A stretch of DNA of 64,000 bases from Marisa cornuarietis (GCA_004794655.1 SMMW01000622.1:992001-1056000), one strand, 5' to 3'. Counted from the stretch's first letter, positions 35,901-46,135 are shown. The notes: generated from the sequence alone by a model not told the origin. Numbers and translations are program-made.

Positions 35901-38900
35901 TCCACAGCACCGAGACCACTCTTATTAAAGTGACAACAGACATATTATCTGCTCTTGACAGTGGTGATGTCTCTCCATTAACCCTACTGGACCTGTATGC
36001 TGCATTTGACACTATAGACCACTCTCTGCTTCTTCACAGACTTCACACCCTCTACGGGATTTCTGGACCTGCCCTCTCATGGTTCAACTCCTATCTCACT
36101 GATAGGACACAGACTGTGTCAGTTGATGGTCAGACATCTCGCCCTGCTTCACTTTTCTGTGGTGTTCCCCAAGGCTCAGTACTTGGCCCAGTTCTGTTCA
36201 TCCTGTATACTAAGCCCTTTTCATCATGCATCCGGTCTCACCAGGTTTCTCATCAATCCTATGCTGATGACACGCAGCTTTACTGTTCCACTCCGCCGGC
36301 TGAGTCTTACTCTGCTATTAGCTCTATAGAAGCTTGTATCAGTGATGTCAAGGGCTGGATGCTAAAAAACAAGCTTAAACTAAATGATGATAAAACGGAA
36401 GCCCTCTTGTGCCATAGAAGAAGACATCAACCTTCACTCGTCAGTCTGCCCAATCACATCAAGGTGGGCGACAGCAACATCACCTTCACGTCATCTGTTA
36501 GGAATCTGGGATTTATTGTCACTGATGACATGACACTCGATAGACATGTAGCATCTGTCTGTCGGTCTGCCTATTATGAGCTCCGTAAGATCAGTGCTAT
36601 CCGTCACTTTCTCTCTACACGCGCTACCAACACTCTTGTCTGTGCGTTTGTTCTTTCTCGACTTGACTACTGCAACTCCTTGCTGGCAGGCTGTCCTGAC
36701 TACCTCATTCAGAGACTCCAGAGAGTACAGAACTCTGCTGCGCGTCTGGTGCTTAGAGCAAGGAAACGGGACCATGTCACTCCTCTCCTTCGTTTTCTAC
36801 ACTGGCTACCCATCCGTTCTCGCATTCAGTACAAACTGTCTGTGCTGTGTTTTAATTTCTTTGCTGGCTCCTGTCCTGACTATTTCTCTGAACTTCTCAT
36901 CCCTTACTCTCCGTCCAGACAACTACGCTCTTCGTCTGACGACCGTTTCCTAACTGTTCCTGTCACCAGAACAACAACATATGGTCACAGGACTTTTGGC
37001 TACTGTGCTGCAAAACAATGGAACTCTCTTCCTTTCCATATCCGCCACCTTCCTACAACTGAATCTTTCAAATCTGCACTGAAAACGCACCTCTTCCTTG
37101 AGCATTTCTCCTAACACAGTCCGCACAATGCTCGTCCTTCTTAACCCCGCCCCCTTCCCTCTTGCTACTTTACCCATCTTTCTCGCAGAATCACTATATT
37201 TTTCTGTTCCTGTTACTTGATGCCTTTTAATGTTTTCTGTTTCGTCAGTACTGTCGTTTTCTTTCGTCCCCTTTGTTCTGTGTCTACTTAGTCCACGTCT
37301 CTTCCTCGTTTTAAGCGCTAAGAGCATGCTCTCTATGAGTGTGAATATGCGCTATAAAAATCTTCACTATTATTATTATTATTATATAAACCTGAGACAC
37401 TTATCCAGTAGATGAAGGTTCGTGGGAAAATGGAACGGCCTTTATATTTTTAATTGAACTCTGAAGAGAAAATTAACACTTTAACCTCAATGAAGCATGT
37501 ACTAATCACATTCATTGTATAGCTTTCTTTCAGCCATGCTGGCAACATCAGCAATGAGAAAAACAATCTGCTGAGACTCAACATACAAATGAGCCTAAAG
37601 GGTCATTTCATACCTAAGCAAGAGTTGCTATTGTGAATCTAAACAGTTTACATAAAAAGTACTTGTACAAATGCGTATTATAGATATATACATACACGTG
37701 GAGATGTACCATATTCAACAAAGATACACATTTACAAACTTCATCTACAAATCAACAAATACTATATTCAAAAATCAAAGATATTAGATGATGATCAAAG
37801 ATATAGGTAACATAACTGATGGGGTGGAAATCATGTTGGGTTGGCAGGAGAAGCTTTGGGATTGTTTGTTGGTAACCTGGTGACCAGCTTGAGTCCAAGG
37901 AAAACAAAACAAAAGACAAATAGCAAAACTGATGGGAAAATGGTATTAAATCACGTTCTGCTTGGTCTCATGTTTGTCCTGAAAAAAATACAAGATAATG
38001 GTGACTGTTAAGTCATCATCAAATGTAATTCTGTTTCTTATCAGTGATTTGAATTTTTTTTCAGGAAGTGTCATTGATTGATGTTCGTAAAGAAATCAAC
38101 TTCTGCCAGCGTGTTGGGTTACCAGTAATTGGTGTGGTGGAAAACATGAGTGTCTTTATCTGTCCAAAGTGCAAGGTAATGAAGGAAAAAATAAAAGTTA
38201 CTAATAGTGTAATGTGAAATAATATTATTCAACACTAGCCTGTCTTTTAACAGCTACTCAAAAGAGGGCGTATTACTGTTCTCATAAAAGAAATTTGAAT
38301 CTCTTCAGGTTAAAAGGGAAAAATGCAATACTGTGACAACCAATCACTGGCTTACAATTTTATCTTATTTTCCAAAATATTTGATAGATTTTTTTTTTTT
38401 TTCAGAAAGATTCCTATATTTTTCCACCATCAACTGGGGGAGGAGAAAAGATGGCAGCAGACTTCAGGGTGCCTTTTCTAGGCAGGCTGCCGCTGGACTC
38501 ACGAATAGGTGAACACTTTTGATAACAGTTCCTAGCATTCTCAATCTCAGAAACTGCTGTGTTCAAATAATCAAATGTATAAGAAAACATGATGGTAACA
38601 TTTTCCCTAAATCTTATGGTGCACTTAGATAAATTCAGTACCATTTAGCAGAAGGTAACCTAAGTCCATCATTAGAAAAAAAATTGTTAAAATGATTCTT
38701 GTGTTTTATTGTAGTCAGAAGAATAAGGTAGATTTTAAATCTTATATTTTTGTCATAATGTAGCACCATTTTTAGCATTTCAGCATTTACATTTATATAA
38801 AGTGGTACATATGACTGTAACTTTAAAAAATTCAACAGGCAAGTGCTGTGATGAAGGGAAGTCGTTTCTGGAAGAAGTGACAGATTCACCAGCAACACAG

Positions 38901-39137
38901 GCTTTTATACAAATTATTCAGAGTAAGTTGTCTTACTGCATCGCACGATCTTACTAGCAGACATTTCGAAAGTGTTAAAAGAAACCGTCCTAAAGAAAAA
39001 ATGATTTTAGTCTGGTGTCATCATAATGAAAGGTAGCGTGAACATTTACTCTCACTTTTGCAGAAATCCAAGCTCATTGTTCTCAAGAACAATCCAGTAG
39101 AGAGACTGAGACAGGGGAAGCTATGGATGAAGGCTAA
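24000..39137 (+). CDS. NUBP1: cytosolic Fe-S cluster assembly factor NUBP1
   Basis: Eleven exons: 24000-24030, 24426-24527, 25047-25180, 26212-26280, 29041-29073, 29933-30023, 30231-30385, 38065-38175, 38406-38508, 38839-38922 and 39064-39137. Phases agree and give 328 residues; human NUBP1 is 320. The N-terminal Cys motif (C12, C26, C29, C35; C-X13-C-X2-C-X5-C) separates NUBP1 from NUBP2, which lacks it. Also seen: deviant P-loop GKGGVGKST (65-73), [18 protein letters not shown], and the CPKC cluster-binding pair (C238, C241). Family knowledge: NUBP1 with NUBP2 forms the scaffold that assembles 4Fe-4S clusters for cytosolic and nuclear proteins. The start has G at -3 and +4. Nine introns are GT-AG, but the donor after 25180 is GC. 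Exon 5 codes only 11 residues. Introns 4 and 7 (2.8 and 7.7 kb) carry LINEs. Confidence 0.96.
26451..27347 (-). mobile_element. LINE reverse transcriptase C-terminal fragment (RTE-like style)
   Basis: An uninterrupted 298-codon frame holds the catalytic box [13 protein letters not shown], then [34 protein letters not shown], and a C-terminal [15 protein letters not shown]...[12 protein letters not shown] segment. These are typical of non-LTR reverse transcriptases that end in a basic Trp-rich tail; clade assignment is tentative. The fingers and endonuclease are missing, so the copy is truncated. The open frame suggests a fairly recent insertion. At 27348-27500 the sequence turns into a GC-rich block (GTTGCTAACCCCACGCCC) that may be a different repeat. 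Confidence 0.85.
27804..27950. repeat. dispersed repeat copy A
   Basis: Shares GAAGCGAG..AAGTC.TTG, GGGCAACATGG.GAA and AGGACAAGC.T.TTGTTTCCA in order with 46003-46135, at roughly 80 percent identity by eye. The family is not recognised. Confidence 0.6.
28588..28940. repeat. tandem repeat, about 120-bp unit, three copies
   Basis: The order TTTTATT..., CTTTACAAGCCTGTGTTTA, TTAAGGTAA, GAATTTAGTAGATA and GTTTAGTGGG recurs three times at about 120-bp spacing with progressive divergence. It is in NUBP1 intron 4, just before the 33-nt exon. Confidence 0.75.
31451..31675 (-). CDS. possible small secreted peptide (74 aa), unconfirmed
   Basis: A 74-codon frame starts in a strong context (AAAACCATGG). 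It begins [12 protein letters not shown], a plausible signal peptide, then an acidic/basic middle, then HCVTGMNCC near the C-terminus. Downstream on the minus strand are two AATAAA signals (near 31430 and 31400). A related C-terminal stretch (GYSVTGVK then stop, about 31774-31810) and related leader DNA (GTGTCATTT...TTCATCCTT) occur again about 285-410 bp away, so the unit is partly duplicated. No homologue is recognised, no intron was defined, and it lies antisense in an intron. It may be spurious. Confidence 0.25.
   Translation of the reverse strand: MGAKLVLALLIVQTFSPSSSVLLTREEASIDDLHLAIIVRLDNREKDSEAAFVDGHCVTGMNCCLFVKVQTLKY
31904..32104 (-). CDS. short cysteine-rich ORF, unconfirmed
   Basis: A 66-codon frame ends with [20 protein letters not shown] and a final Cys (C-X2-C-X4-C-X5-C-X11-C spacing). 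This spacing recalls small secreted domains such as the start of invertebrate-type lysozymes, but no catalytic residues or signal peptide are present. It could be an exon remnant. It lies beside the duplicated unit at 31451-31810. Confidence 0.2.
   Translation of the reverse strand: MKTKSLSYTSIYNKASDALVSEAGDTSPSRQSVALECLHCLQATCITTGGCHLEFVGNGQAACPQT
32520..32800 (-). mobile_element. solo 3' tail of the L2/CR1-like LINE
   Basis: Reverse complement of about 280 bp of the 3' UTR of the LINE at 33944-37390 (37118-37385), with only a handful of differences. It ends in (TTA)n. It is severely 5' truncated, as expected from target-primed reverse transcription, and opposite in direction to the large element. 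Confidence 0.9.
33167..37417. repeat. inverted pair of a 27-bp motif bracketing the LINE
   Basis: ACCTTCATCTACTGAATGAG (33168 on, continuing TGTCTC) and the reverse complement of the right copy ending at 37417 (ACCTTCATCTACTGGATAAG, then TGTCTC) match with about two differences. Partial copies lie at 33593 and 33845 (ATGAAGGTCCGTG), and two direct copies at 51543-51600. These may be ends of a DNA transposon into which the LINE inserted. Confidence 0.55.
33944..37390 (+). mobile_element. near full-length L2/CR1-like LINE, EN-RT ORF intact (1056 codons)
   Basis: One frame spans 33944-37114. The apurinic-type endonuclease occupies about residues 105-330: [28 protein letters not shown] and the catalytic SSDHYSV. 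The reverse transcriptase (about 545-810) has [39 protein letters not shown] and YADDTQLY (about 772). The C-terminal part ends [20 protein letters not shown]. All catalytic residues looked for are present, so the enzyme could be active. The listed start is TTG; the first in-frame ATG (near residue 213) is already inside the endonuclease. A 270-bp 3' UTR ends in (TTA)n at about 37366-37385. It sits sense in NUBP1 intron 7. The 5' boundary and target duplication were not resolved. Confidence 0.9.
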
Positions 39138-39187
39138 AAATAGTGGAGAAACTGTCAGAGGACCATGACTGTTTTCAGAAACCAGTG

Positions 39188-39193
39188 AATAAA
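39188..39193 (+). promoter_or_regulatory. poly(A) signal of NUBP1
   Basis: AATAAA 51 bases after the NUBP1 stop codon. Confidence 0.65.
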
Positions 39194-40820
39194 CATTTAT
39201 AACAAATCCATTGTTTTAAACATTTATCTTCAAACGTGACTTCAAAAATGAGTGGAAGGTTTATTTGCACTTGATGATCATTAAGATAGCGATGAAGGAT
39301 GAGACTATACTAACTACAAAACCTATGATTTTAGGGAGAAAATATATTTGGATTAAGAAGATAACTTTCCAAATGGAGAAAACTCCAGCCATCCAACAGT
39401 TTAAGCCTTTTTATGCTTAATGTGTTATGTTTATTTGTGGACCCTTTTGGAAAATTGATTGTACATCTGTTTGCTTTTATATATTATCAGTGAAATTATA
39501 GAATTAAAATAAATCTGATTATTATTAATTCAGAAATATTGTCATTTCAAAACAGCCACAGCAATGACAGGTAAACCTGCTTCTCTATATTAGACATCAT
39601 ATTTTCTCTTAACCATTTAGGACTACCTCGTTGCCATAGCTGAAACACCCAGCATCTTGAGCTATATCTCATATGGTTGGTCTCCTTAACTGCCTGCTGG
39701 ACAAGCTTCAAAGGACACAGAACAATGCACCTAGCATTATTTTCTATAGGCCAGTGTAATTGCTGTTCATCCAATGTCCTAGCTTTGCTGAAAGCCTGCA
39801 GCTGGGATTCTTTCTGGACCAAAGTATATTCCTGCTGTCGTAAGGTGGCTTGTATGACTTAACCATTGTGGTACTACTGGCTGTGTCCTCTTGTTTGGTA
39901 GGGGAGCAGGCATGAAATTACATGATTACACACAGAACCACATTTTTAAAAAATCAAAAATCAAAGAGTGACTAGGACATTGAATAAAAATATGTATTTT
40001 AAATTGCCAACCAGAGGTTTTTCTTATCAGCATTTGCCATAATAAAAATGTTCAATCTATAAATTTATAAAGTCACAGCAGCAACCCATTATCTATGCTT
40101 CTCTGGCATGTCAGAACTAGATTCTCAATCAGAATTCACCCTTCAAAAGGTCCAGCTGTACACATCAAAAGGGCATAGAAATGTATTTGTATGTTACTTT
40201 ATGAAGGTACATGAATCTCCCTACACTTACAAATTCCAACACGTAGAAGTAGCAGCCCATGGTGATGTGGAAAAGCAAACCAGTACAGAGAGACCCTTTC
40301 TCCAAAAACTGCTCAGTGAGTGTATCTTTTGTCTCCAATTGTTAGGACTAAAGCACAGTGGACCTACTACTGTACATGAGCCCATAGAGGGTTGGAAAGG
40401 CAGGGAGGGAGAGATGAGCACCAAACTCAAAAATGCTGCCTGCAAAAAATAAATATTTAGCTCTAACATCTCAAATGTTTAAAATGTTGCGAGACTCATC
40501 CATTCATTTAAAGATATGCACACTTTATGACCATCTCACACTTAACTAAATAAAACGATTTTAACTAGTACCATATAAAGAAGTGTAAGGGGATGGAAAA
40601 TCGAAGATTACCTTCTGTTTTAACTACATAATCAGCTTTGAGACAGGCGTACATTTTCACAAGTGTAGCCTTTTTTGCCAAAAGAATGCCCAGATCTAGG
40701 AGATATAGTCATGTCCGTTGCTATACGTTCGTGAGAGCTCAGCCCCCGTGATTTAGTTAAAAAGTGAAAAAGGTTGGCACTTAACATACCACTATTTCAG
40801 TAATGTATTCAAGATCTGAT
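39194..40820. other. intergenic, no feature supported
   Basis: AT-rich sequence after NUBP1. A 114-codon frame at 40108-40452 has no recognisable domain, no splice context and ordinary base composition, so it is not called as a gene. Confidence 0.5.
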
Positions 40821-40825
40821 CAACG

Positions 40826-41760
40826 GTGGGCCGGCCATTTCAACTCAAAACGACTTCGTCTCCCAGTCAACAACTCTTCACGACCATCACGCTCATTTCC
40901 TTCGGTGGGAGGCCGATTTGTAACCTACACTTTGCAGACGACATCGATCTGACTGCAGGCACCAGCAGAACTGCAAACCTTGCCAACAAACAGTTGGAAC
41001 GCATATGGAATGGAGACAGCACTGTCAAGGGCAAAGTCATGGTCCTGTAGAGTCAGTAGAGATCTACGTAAATGGGGTACGACCCGAAGAGATAAACAGC
41101 TTTAGGTGCTTGATAGCTATCTTCTCCATAGACTGCAGCTCCACGACAGAGGATCTGCATCAGGATCGAAACAAAGTAAATGCTAGTATTCGGTATCTTT
41201 GATCGAAACAAGATCTGTCGTAGTCATACATCAGGTTTACTATAACCTGGACAAGTCTCGCGTAGTACTGATCTTCCTTTACAGATGTGAAACGTGAACT
41301 GCTTGCTGATACGGAGAAGAGAATCCAGCCCTTGGGGAACAAGTATCTGAGGAGGCTGCTCTGGATCTCGTACAGGGAACAAAACCGATGAATTTGTACG
41401 ATTCAGTGTCGTCACACTCGTAGGACACCAGGAACCCCTACTCCCCTAGTTGCAACACTCACGCGGCGTAAGCTACTATGGCTTTGCCACGTCGCCCAAG
41501 ACATTTTATCGAAAACTGTTTTTCAAGGTACCTTAAGTTAGTGGAGAGTGGCCAGAGAATTGGCTTACGTACATGAAGGAGTGGACTGGTCGTCCTGTGC
41601 AGGACCTGATCACTATATCGCTCGTGACAAGACTAAGTGGCCGGCATGTCCACAGTCCACTGCCGCGTCGATAATGTGCTCTCCCTCATCCTCACAAATG
41701 AGTGTCAGTTAATGGACAAAGAATCAGATCGACTCCTCCCAAGACCAAATCGTCGCCAAC
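40826..41760 (+). pseudogene. broken LINE reverse transcriptase remnant
   Basis: Several short frames in order resemble a non-LTR reverse transcriptase: CNLHFADDIDLTAGT (catalytic box), VRPEEINSFRCL in the palm/thumb region, then RRKLLWLCHVAQDILSKTVFQG and DKTKWPACPQST in the C-terminal tail. Stops and frameshifts separate the pieces. It is more decayed than the elements on either side, and its tail resembles that of 51900-53350. Confidence 0.65.
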
Positions 41761-41862
41761 GCTGAAAGATTGACTTTTGCGCCCCTCGCCTCCCAAAACA
41801 TAAATAAATTACAGGTGCACAAGAAGCTATCAATGACAGCTAGGTGCTGCCAACTGAGCTAT

Positions 41863-43770
41863 TTATTTAAACAATGATAATGCTGTTTGAATAAATTTGC
41901 TTAGGTTAATAAGTATACACTTGGATTTAACATTCATTAGCTGGTGAAATTTAAATTCATTTGGATAATGTGCAAAATATACCGGAAGCAGCGCTTTCCG
42001 TGAATCAATTAAGAAAGGGTGAGTACACACAAACATATAATGAAATTCATCGCCTACCTCATCAAGATTACACAGCAGACATGTTCTTAAATATCTAGGT
42101 ATATCACTATATCTTAATTGCTGGATAGGGAATTTGTGACAGCTTAACCTAAATTTTATTAAGTTTGATCTAAGAGCTGGTGGTAAGTCTATTAAATAGT
42201 TCTCGTAACTAAAATAGTCTTTAAACATGCTATAAGTGGTGCAAGTCTTATTTGTATATAATTCCTGTTTCCATTTTTGAATAAATTGATCCTTTAGACG
42301 TTGCATTACAATTTTGTTTAAAGAAAATCTACAGCCAAATTTCCAGATAAAGAAAAGACCTAAGGCATCTAAAAGGGAATGTACATAGCTAAACCAGGAA
42401 AATTTACATAATGGGCTATTAGTTAACAAATTGCATAAATGAGGACAGTTTTTGGGTTCCAGAGTTATGTTCCATGTATAATCTATACCAAAAACACAGT
42501 AATCTACATTTTGCAAAAATTGACATGAAAAGTGCCCAGTTCCCCTAACACCATACATGTTGGTGTGTTAATTTTCCCATTTAACAATATTTTCAGAAAT
42601 CTCAGTTGCATTTTATCACAAATATCAAGAGGTTCAAAAGCCCAAATTTCACTTCCATACAACAAAATGGGTTTTATACAACTATCAAATAGGTTAATTT
42701 GAATGTCTAAAGGCAAGTCAAATTTTCTACCTTTCTTGATCAATGAAAACATAGCTTTGTTTGCCAATAGACATTGTAATTTTATATCTTTATTAAATTT
42801 GTTATTATAGTTAAAAACTGTTCCTAGGTACTTATACTCCTATACCACTTCAATTTTGTTTCCATTGAAGGAAAGATGTGGAACTTTTCTAACTTTTCCA
42901 AGTGAGAATATCATGGTTTGTGTTTTTTCAGTATTTAGTTGAAGTCCATATATTTTGCAGTAAACATTTAAAGCATCTAATGCATTCTGCATATTGCTAG
43001 CAGTTTCAGGAAGTATAACGGTATCATCAGCATACAAAAGCAGGAATAAGTATAGATAGTGACTAATACAGTGGCGTAGGAAGATGCTCGGCTTTGGGGG
43101 GGGGGGGCAAGCTCCATGCTGACAATGAATAACGTTCACATTCTTGCCTTCCCAGCATCTTTTTTTGGGGGGGCGGCTGCCCCCCCTGTTCCTACGCCAC
43201 TGTAATATTGCAACAATCATGTTCGTTAGCTATGGTTTGAGGTAATACCAGTCCATCTATACTGAGAAAGAAATTTTGTTAAGTCATTTAAAAACAGTGA
43301 GAAAACTACAGGCAAGTTTTCTCCCTGCCATACTCTAACATTACATGTGAAGAAAGAGGATAATCCATGCTGTGTTTTTAACACAGGACTTTGCTTTATG
43401 GTAAATATCTTTTATTATGTTTAACACTTTCCCTCCTATGCCATGGCTACTCAATTTTTCCCACAGTATGTGTCTTTGTACATTGTCAAAGGCCTTCCTG
43501 TAATCAATGAAGGTGCATAGCAATCTTTTCTTGTGTTTTAAATAAATATCAACTAGGCAGTGCAAGGCAAAAATATGGTCGACAGCGGAGTTATTTTTTC
43601 TAAAGCCTGCTTATTCTTGTCCTAATAGGTTGTTGGCTTCCAAAAAGGTGTATATCCTTGAGTTTATGATACCGGTAAATAGCTTTCCAATGCAGCTCAG
43701 TATGGTTATTCCTCTATAATTATCAACGTTCAAAGTGTCACCTTTGCCCTTAAGATTCCAGAAGCTTGGT
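41863..43770 (-). mobile_element. broken non-LTR retrotransposon, RT to C-terminus
   Basis: Read on the minus strand from 43770: a DNYRGITILSCIGKLFT motif, AGFRKN.SAVDHIF, LCTFIDYRKAFDNVQRHILW, GENLPVVFSLFLNDL, YADDTVILPE (catalytic), LNTEKTQTMIFS and ILLYGSEIWAFE. A 231-codon C-terminal frame follows (41863-42558) with a CLLCN...FHYMFVC zinc-knuckle-like pair. Stops and frameshifts break it, and a 134-bp MITE is nested between the palm motifs at 43069-43202. This is a different lineage from the other LINEs here. Confidence 0.85.
43069..43202. mobile_element. 134-bp MITE nested in a LINE
   Basis: Perfect 14-bp terminal inverted repeats CAGTGGCGTAGGAA / TTCCTACGCCACTG, flanked by direct TAATA copies (43064-43068 and 43203-43207). 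The interior contains G-runs (12 or more and 7) and matching C-runs. The LINE reading resumes on either side, proving insertion. The CAG start is hAT-like, but a 5-bp duplication is short for hAT. Confidence 0.9.
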
Positions 43771-44142
43771 CTGTTGGAATAATCTGCCCACTGAAAACAG
43801 AAACTTAAAAAGAGTGGATAGGCTGGGTGGGTGCAGAGAACAGAGGTAACAACTGAAAATCATAGCATCCAGCCATAAATGCTGACTTGACAAGGTGTTA
43901 AAGCAGTTGCCCAGCTACACCAGACAACGACTGAGGAACAAAGGATGCTTTCAATTAACGTATCATAGAAAACATCATATGATTCTTAGGCGTGCCAAGT
44001 TTGCGCAAAAGTCTTCATGCAGTCACTGCTGGCATGGCTTCACGATTGATGATGTGTTCTCATTTCAGTTCAAATTATACGGGTTGACCTGTTTTAGAGA
44101 CTTACCATTGACGACTAGAGCAGATCGAGTAGAGCATTCTTT

Positions 44143-45274
44143 GACAATGACAATGACCAACTTTATTTATCCCAGTGGGCAATTTGAATGTGGGCATGTG
44201 CTCTAGTTCAACAGTGAGTGGCAAAAACAAAAACAAAACATGTATCTCTATATAGATTTAAAAAAAAAAAAAAAAAAAAGAAGAAAAACTTACAGGGAAA
44301 TCAAGTATACACATACAACATCACACACGCGCACACACACCACTGACAGCTCATCTAACATTAAGCAGCTGGACTGCAGATGGCACAAATGATTTTAGGT
44401 GTCTGTTACTCTTACATATAGGCATGGCATAACGTTTACCTGAGCTTAATAATAAAAATTCTTTTGTTAATACATGATCAGGTAATGATAAAATGCATGA
44501 GGCTTTCCGTACTATTTGCTGGTTACAAAAAGAGGCTAAATCCCTCTGTCTGATACCAATTATCTTAGAGCAGATGTTAACAACACTGTTCAGACTATTC
44601 CTATCATGGACAGAGAGATTGCGAAACCAGCAGACAAATGAGAAAGATAGAAGACTCTCAATGAATGACTGGTAAAAACGGCCTAATATTACTTGACTAA
44701 CTGAAAAACTCTTTAATTTATGCAAAAGATACATTCTTTGTTGGCCACGTTTAACAATGTGTTCGGTGTTTAAGTTCCATTTGAGCTGGCTATCAAAAAT
44801 AGTTCCCAGATACCTGAAGGAGTTAACAACTTCAACAGGTTTACTATGAATCACACTGGGAATAACAAAATCCTCTTTGATCTTCCTAAAGTCTATAACT
44901 ATTTCTTTAGTCTTATCTACATTCAACTCTAAAAAGTTATCATCACACCACTGTACAAAATTCGTTAAGGCATTGCCATGATCTGTTGTGTGTTCCTGTA
45001 AAAGAGTCAACAATGCAGTGTCATCAGAGAACTTGATGAGGTAGCTATTCTCCTCCATGCTTCTGCAGCTGTCAGTGTACATGATAAATAACAAGGGTGA
45101 CAGACAACAACCCTGTGGGGAGCCAGTGCTTGTAAAAACTGTGTCAGAATATTTACTATTAACATAAACCCTCTGCTGTCTACAAGTCAAAAAATCCACT
45201 ATCCATAAACCCAGTTGATGTGGCAGGTCAAAATCAAAAATCAGTCTCGAAGCCAGAAGCCCGCTTACAATCAA
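44143..45274 (-). mobile_element. 5'-truncated Rex1/Babar-like LINE
   Basis: A 307-codon frame (44351-45274) holds RVYVNSKYSDTVFTSTGSPQ, GCCLSPLLFIMYTD, the catalytic LIKFSDDTALL, FLELNVDKTKEIVIDFR, NSFRYLGTIFDSQLKW and a C-terminal SGKRYAMPICKSNRHLKSFV, like Rex1-group elements. FSDD replaces the usual YADD/FADD. The 3' part includes AATAAA and finishes in ATTGTC repeats (about 44143-44160), plus an A-run at 44259-44278. The endonuclease and fingers are missing. Confidence 0.85.
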
Positions 45275-45483
45275 TCACAAATAAGTTCCTTCGTGTTTTT
45301 TTTTATTATTATTTGCATTGACTTCTAGATCGTTATCAGCACACCCATCAACAAACAGCCGGTTGAAGTGAAGAAAAGGAGAAAAAATTTGAGTAGCACC
45401 AGTATTGTCTTCTAGAAACATACACTTTACCACTGAATTATTGAACGGCTTAACAGAATGTCGAAAATCCATCGACAGATATG

Positions 45484-45930
45484 TCAACTTTTAAAAGGAC
45501 CAGCTTTCAATACAACAAGAATCCATAAACAGCATTCTAGCGTATGAAGCAGAGTGTCCAGATGCGGCAGAATGAAGTACACAAAGTGGGTCAATGGGTC
45601 CAGCAAAATACTTGTGATTGATTTCAGTAGGGGAGAACCAACAGTTTGAAGACCTGGTGACTTAAAACACCAGCGCACAGACATCCGCTGCAACGAGCTA
45701 TTAAAATTGCAGTGAACATGGGTGCCAATTGGTCGGTTCAATGTATCAGGGTGGACATTGAAACACGATCCAGACGAAAAGTCTTCCGGCTGTTTTGTTT
45801 GATAGAAAGGTTCCTCGCGAATGGTAAATGGCGGCAAAAGGAAAGGTACACCATCATATATTGTTGCCATAGATACGAACAGTTCTAGAAGGTATGCAGT
45901 TCTCGCAAAAGGCAACATAGTTTGTGACAT
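45484..45930 (-). CDS. unrecognised 148-codon ORF
   Basis: Begins MSQTMLPFARTAYLLELFVS and ends ILVVLKAGPFKS. A second frame (45275-45487) continues directly after it in another register, up to an A-rich run that joins the truncated LINE. The composition looks protein-like (mixed hydrophobic and polar residues, balanced Cys and Pro), but I recognise no domain and no splice signals. A decayed retroposed or transposon gene is as likely as a host gene. Confidence 0.2.
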   Translation of the reverse strand: MSQTMLPFARTAYLLELFVSMATIYDGVPFLLPPFTIREEPFYQTKQPEDFSSGSCFNVHPDTLNRPIGTHVHCNFNSSLQRMSVRWCFKSPGLQTVGSPLLKSITSILLDPLTHFVYFILPHLDTLLHTLECCLWILVVLKAGPFKS

Positions 45931-46002
45931 CTTCTATGTACTCGTCGAGGTTGCCCCCCCCACCCCCGAACATGTCCCAGTCTGCTACCTTTAAGGTACT
46001 AA

Positions 46003-46135
46003 GTTACGAAGCGAGAGAAGTCGTTGACCTTGGGCAACATGGGGAACTCGAGGACAAGCGTCTTGTTTCCATAGATATAAAGCGGGTGTTTTACTTCCAG
46101 AAGCTGTAGTTAAAAAGCGTTGGCAAAGATGCCCT
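46003..46135. repeat. dispersed repeat copy B
   Basis: Counterpart of 27804-27950: GAAGCGAGAGAAGTCGTTGA, GGGCAACATGGGGAACTCGA and GGACAAGCGTCTTGTTTCCA occur in the same order. Confidence 0.6.

Larger units (their letters stand above)
30386..38064 (+). other. NUBP1 intron 7 (7.7 kb)
   Basis: The largest intron, holding a duplicated unit with a small secreted-type ORF (31330-32100), an antisense LINE tail (32520-32800), the near full-length LINE (33944-37390) and the ACCTTCATCTACTG-type motif copies. 30386-31030 and 37420-38064 show nothing recognisable. Confidence 0.6.

Noticed and set aside
24000..39137. Assignment as NUBP2
   Set aside because: The N-terminal C-X13-C-X2-C-X5-C motif is specific to NUBP1-type proteins.
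40108..40452. 114-codon frame after NUBP1
   Set aside because: No domain, no splice context and no recognisable homologue; chance open frame is likely.
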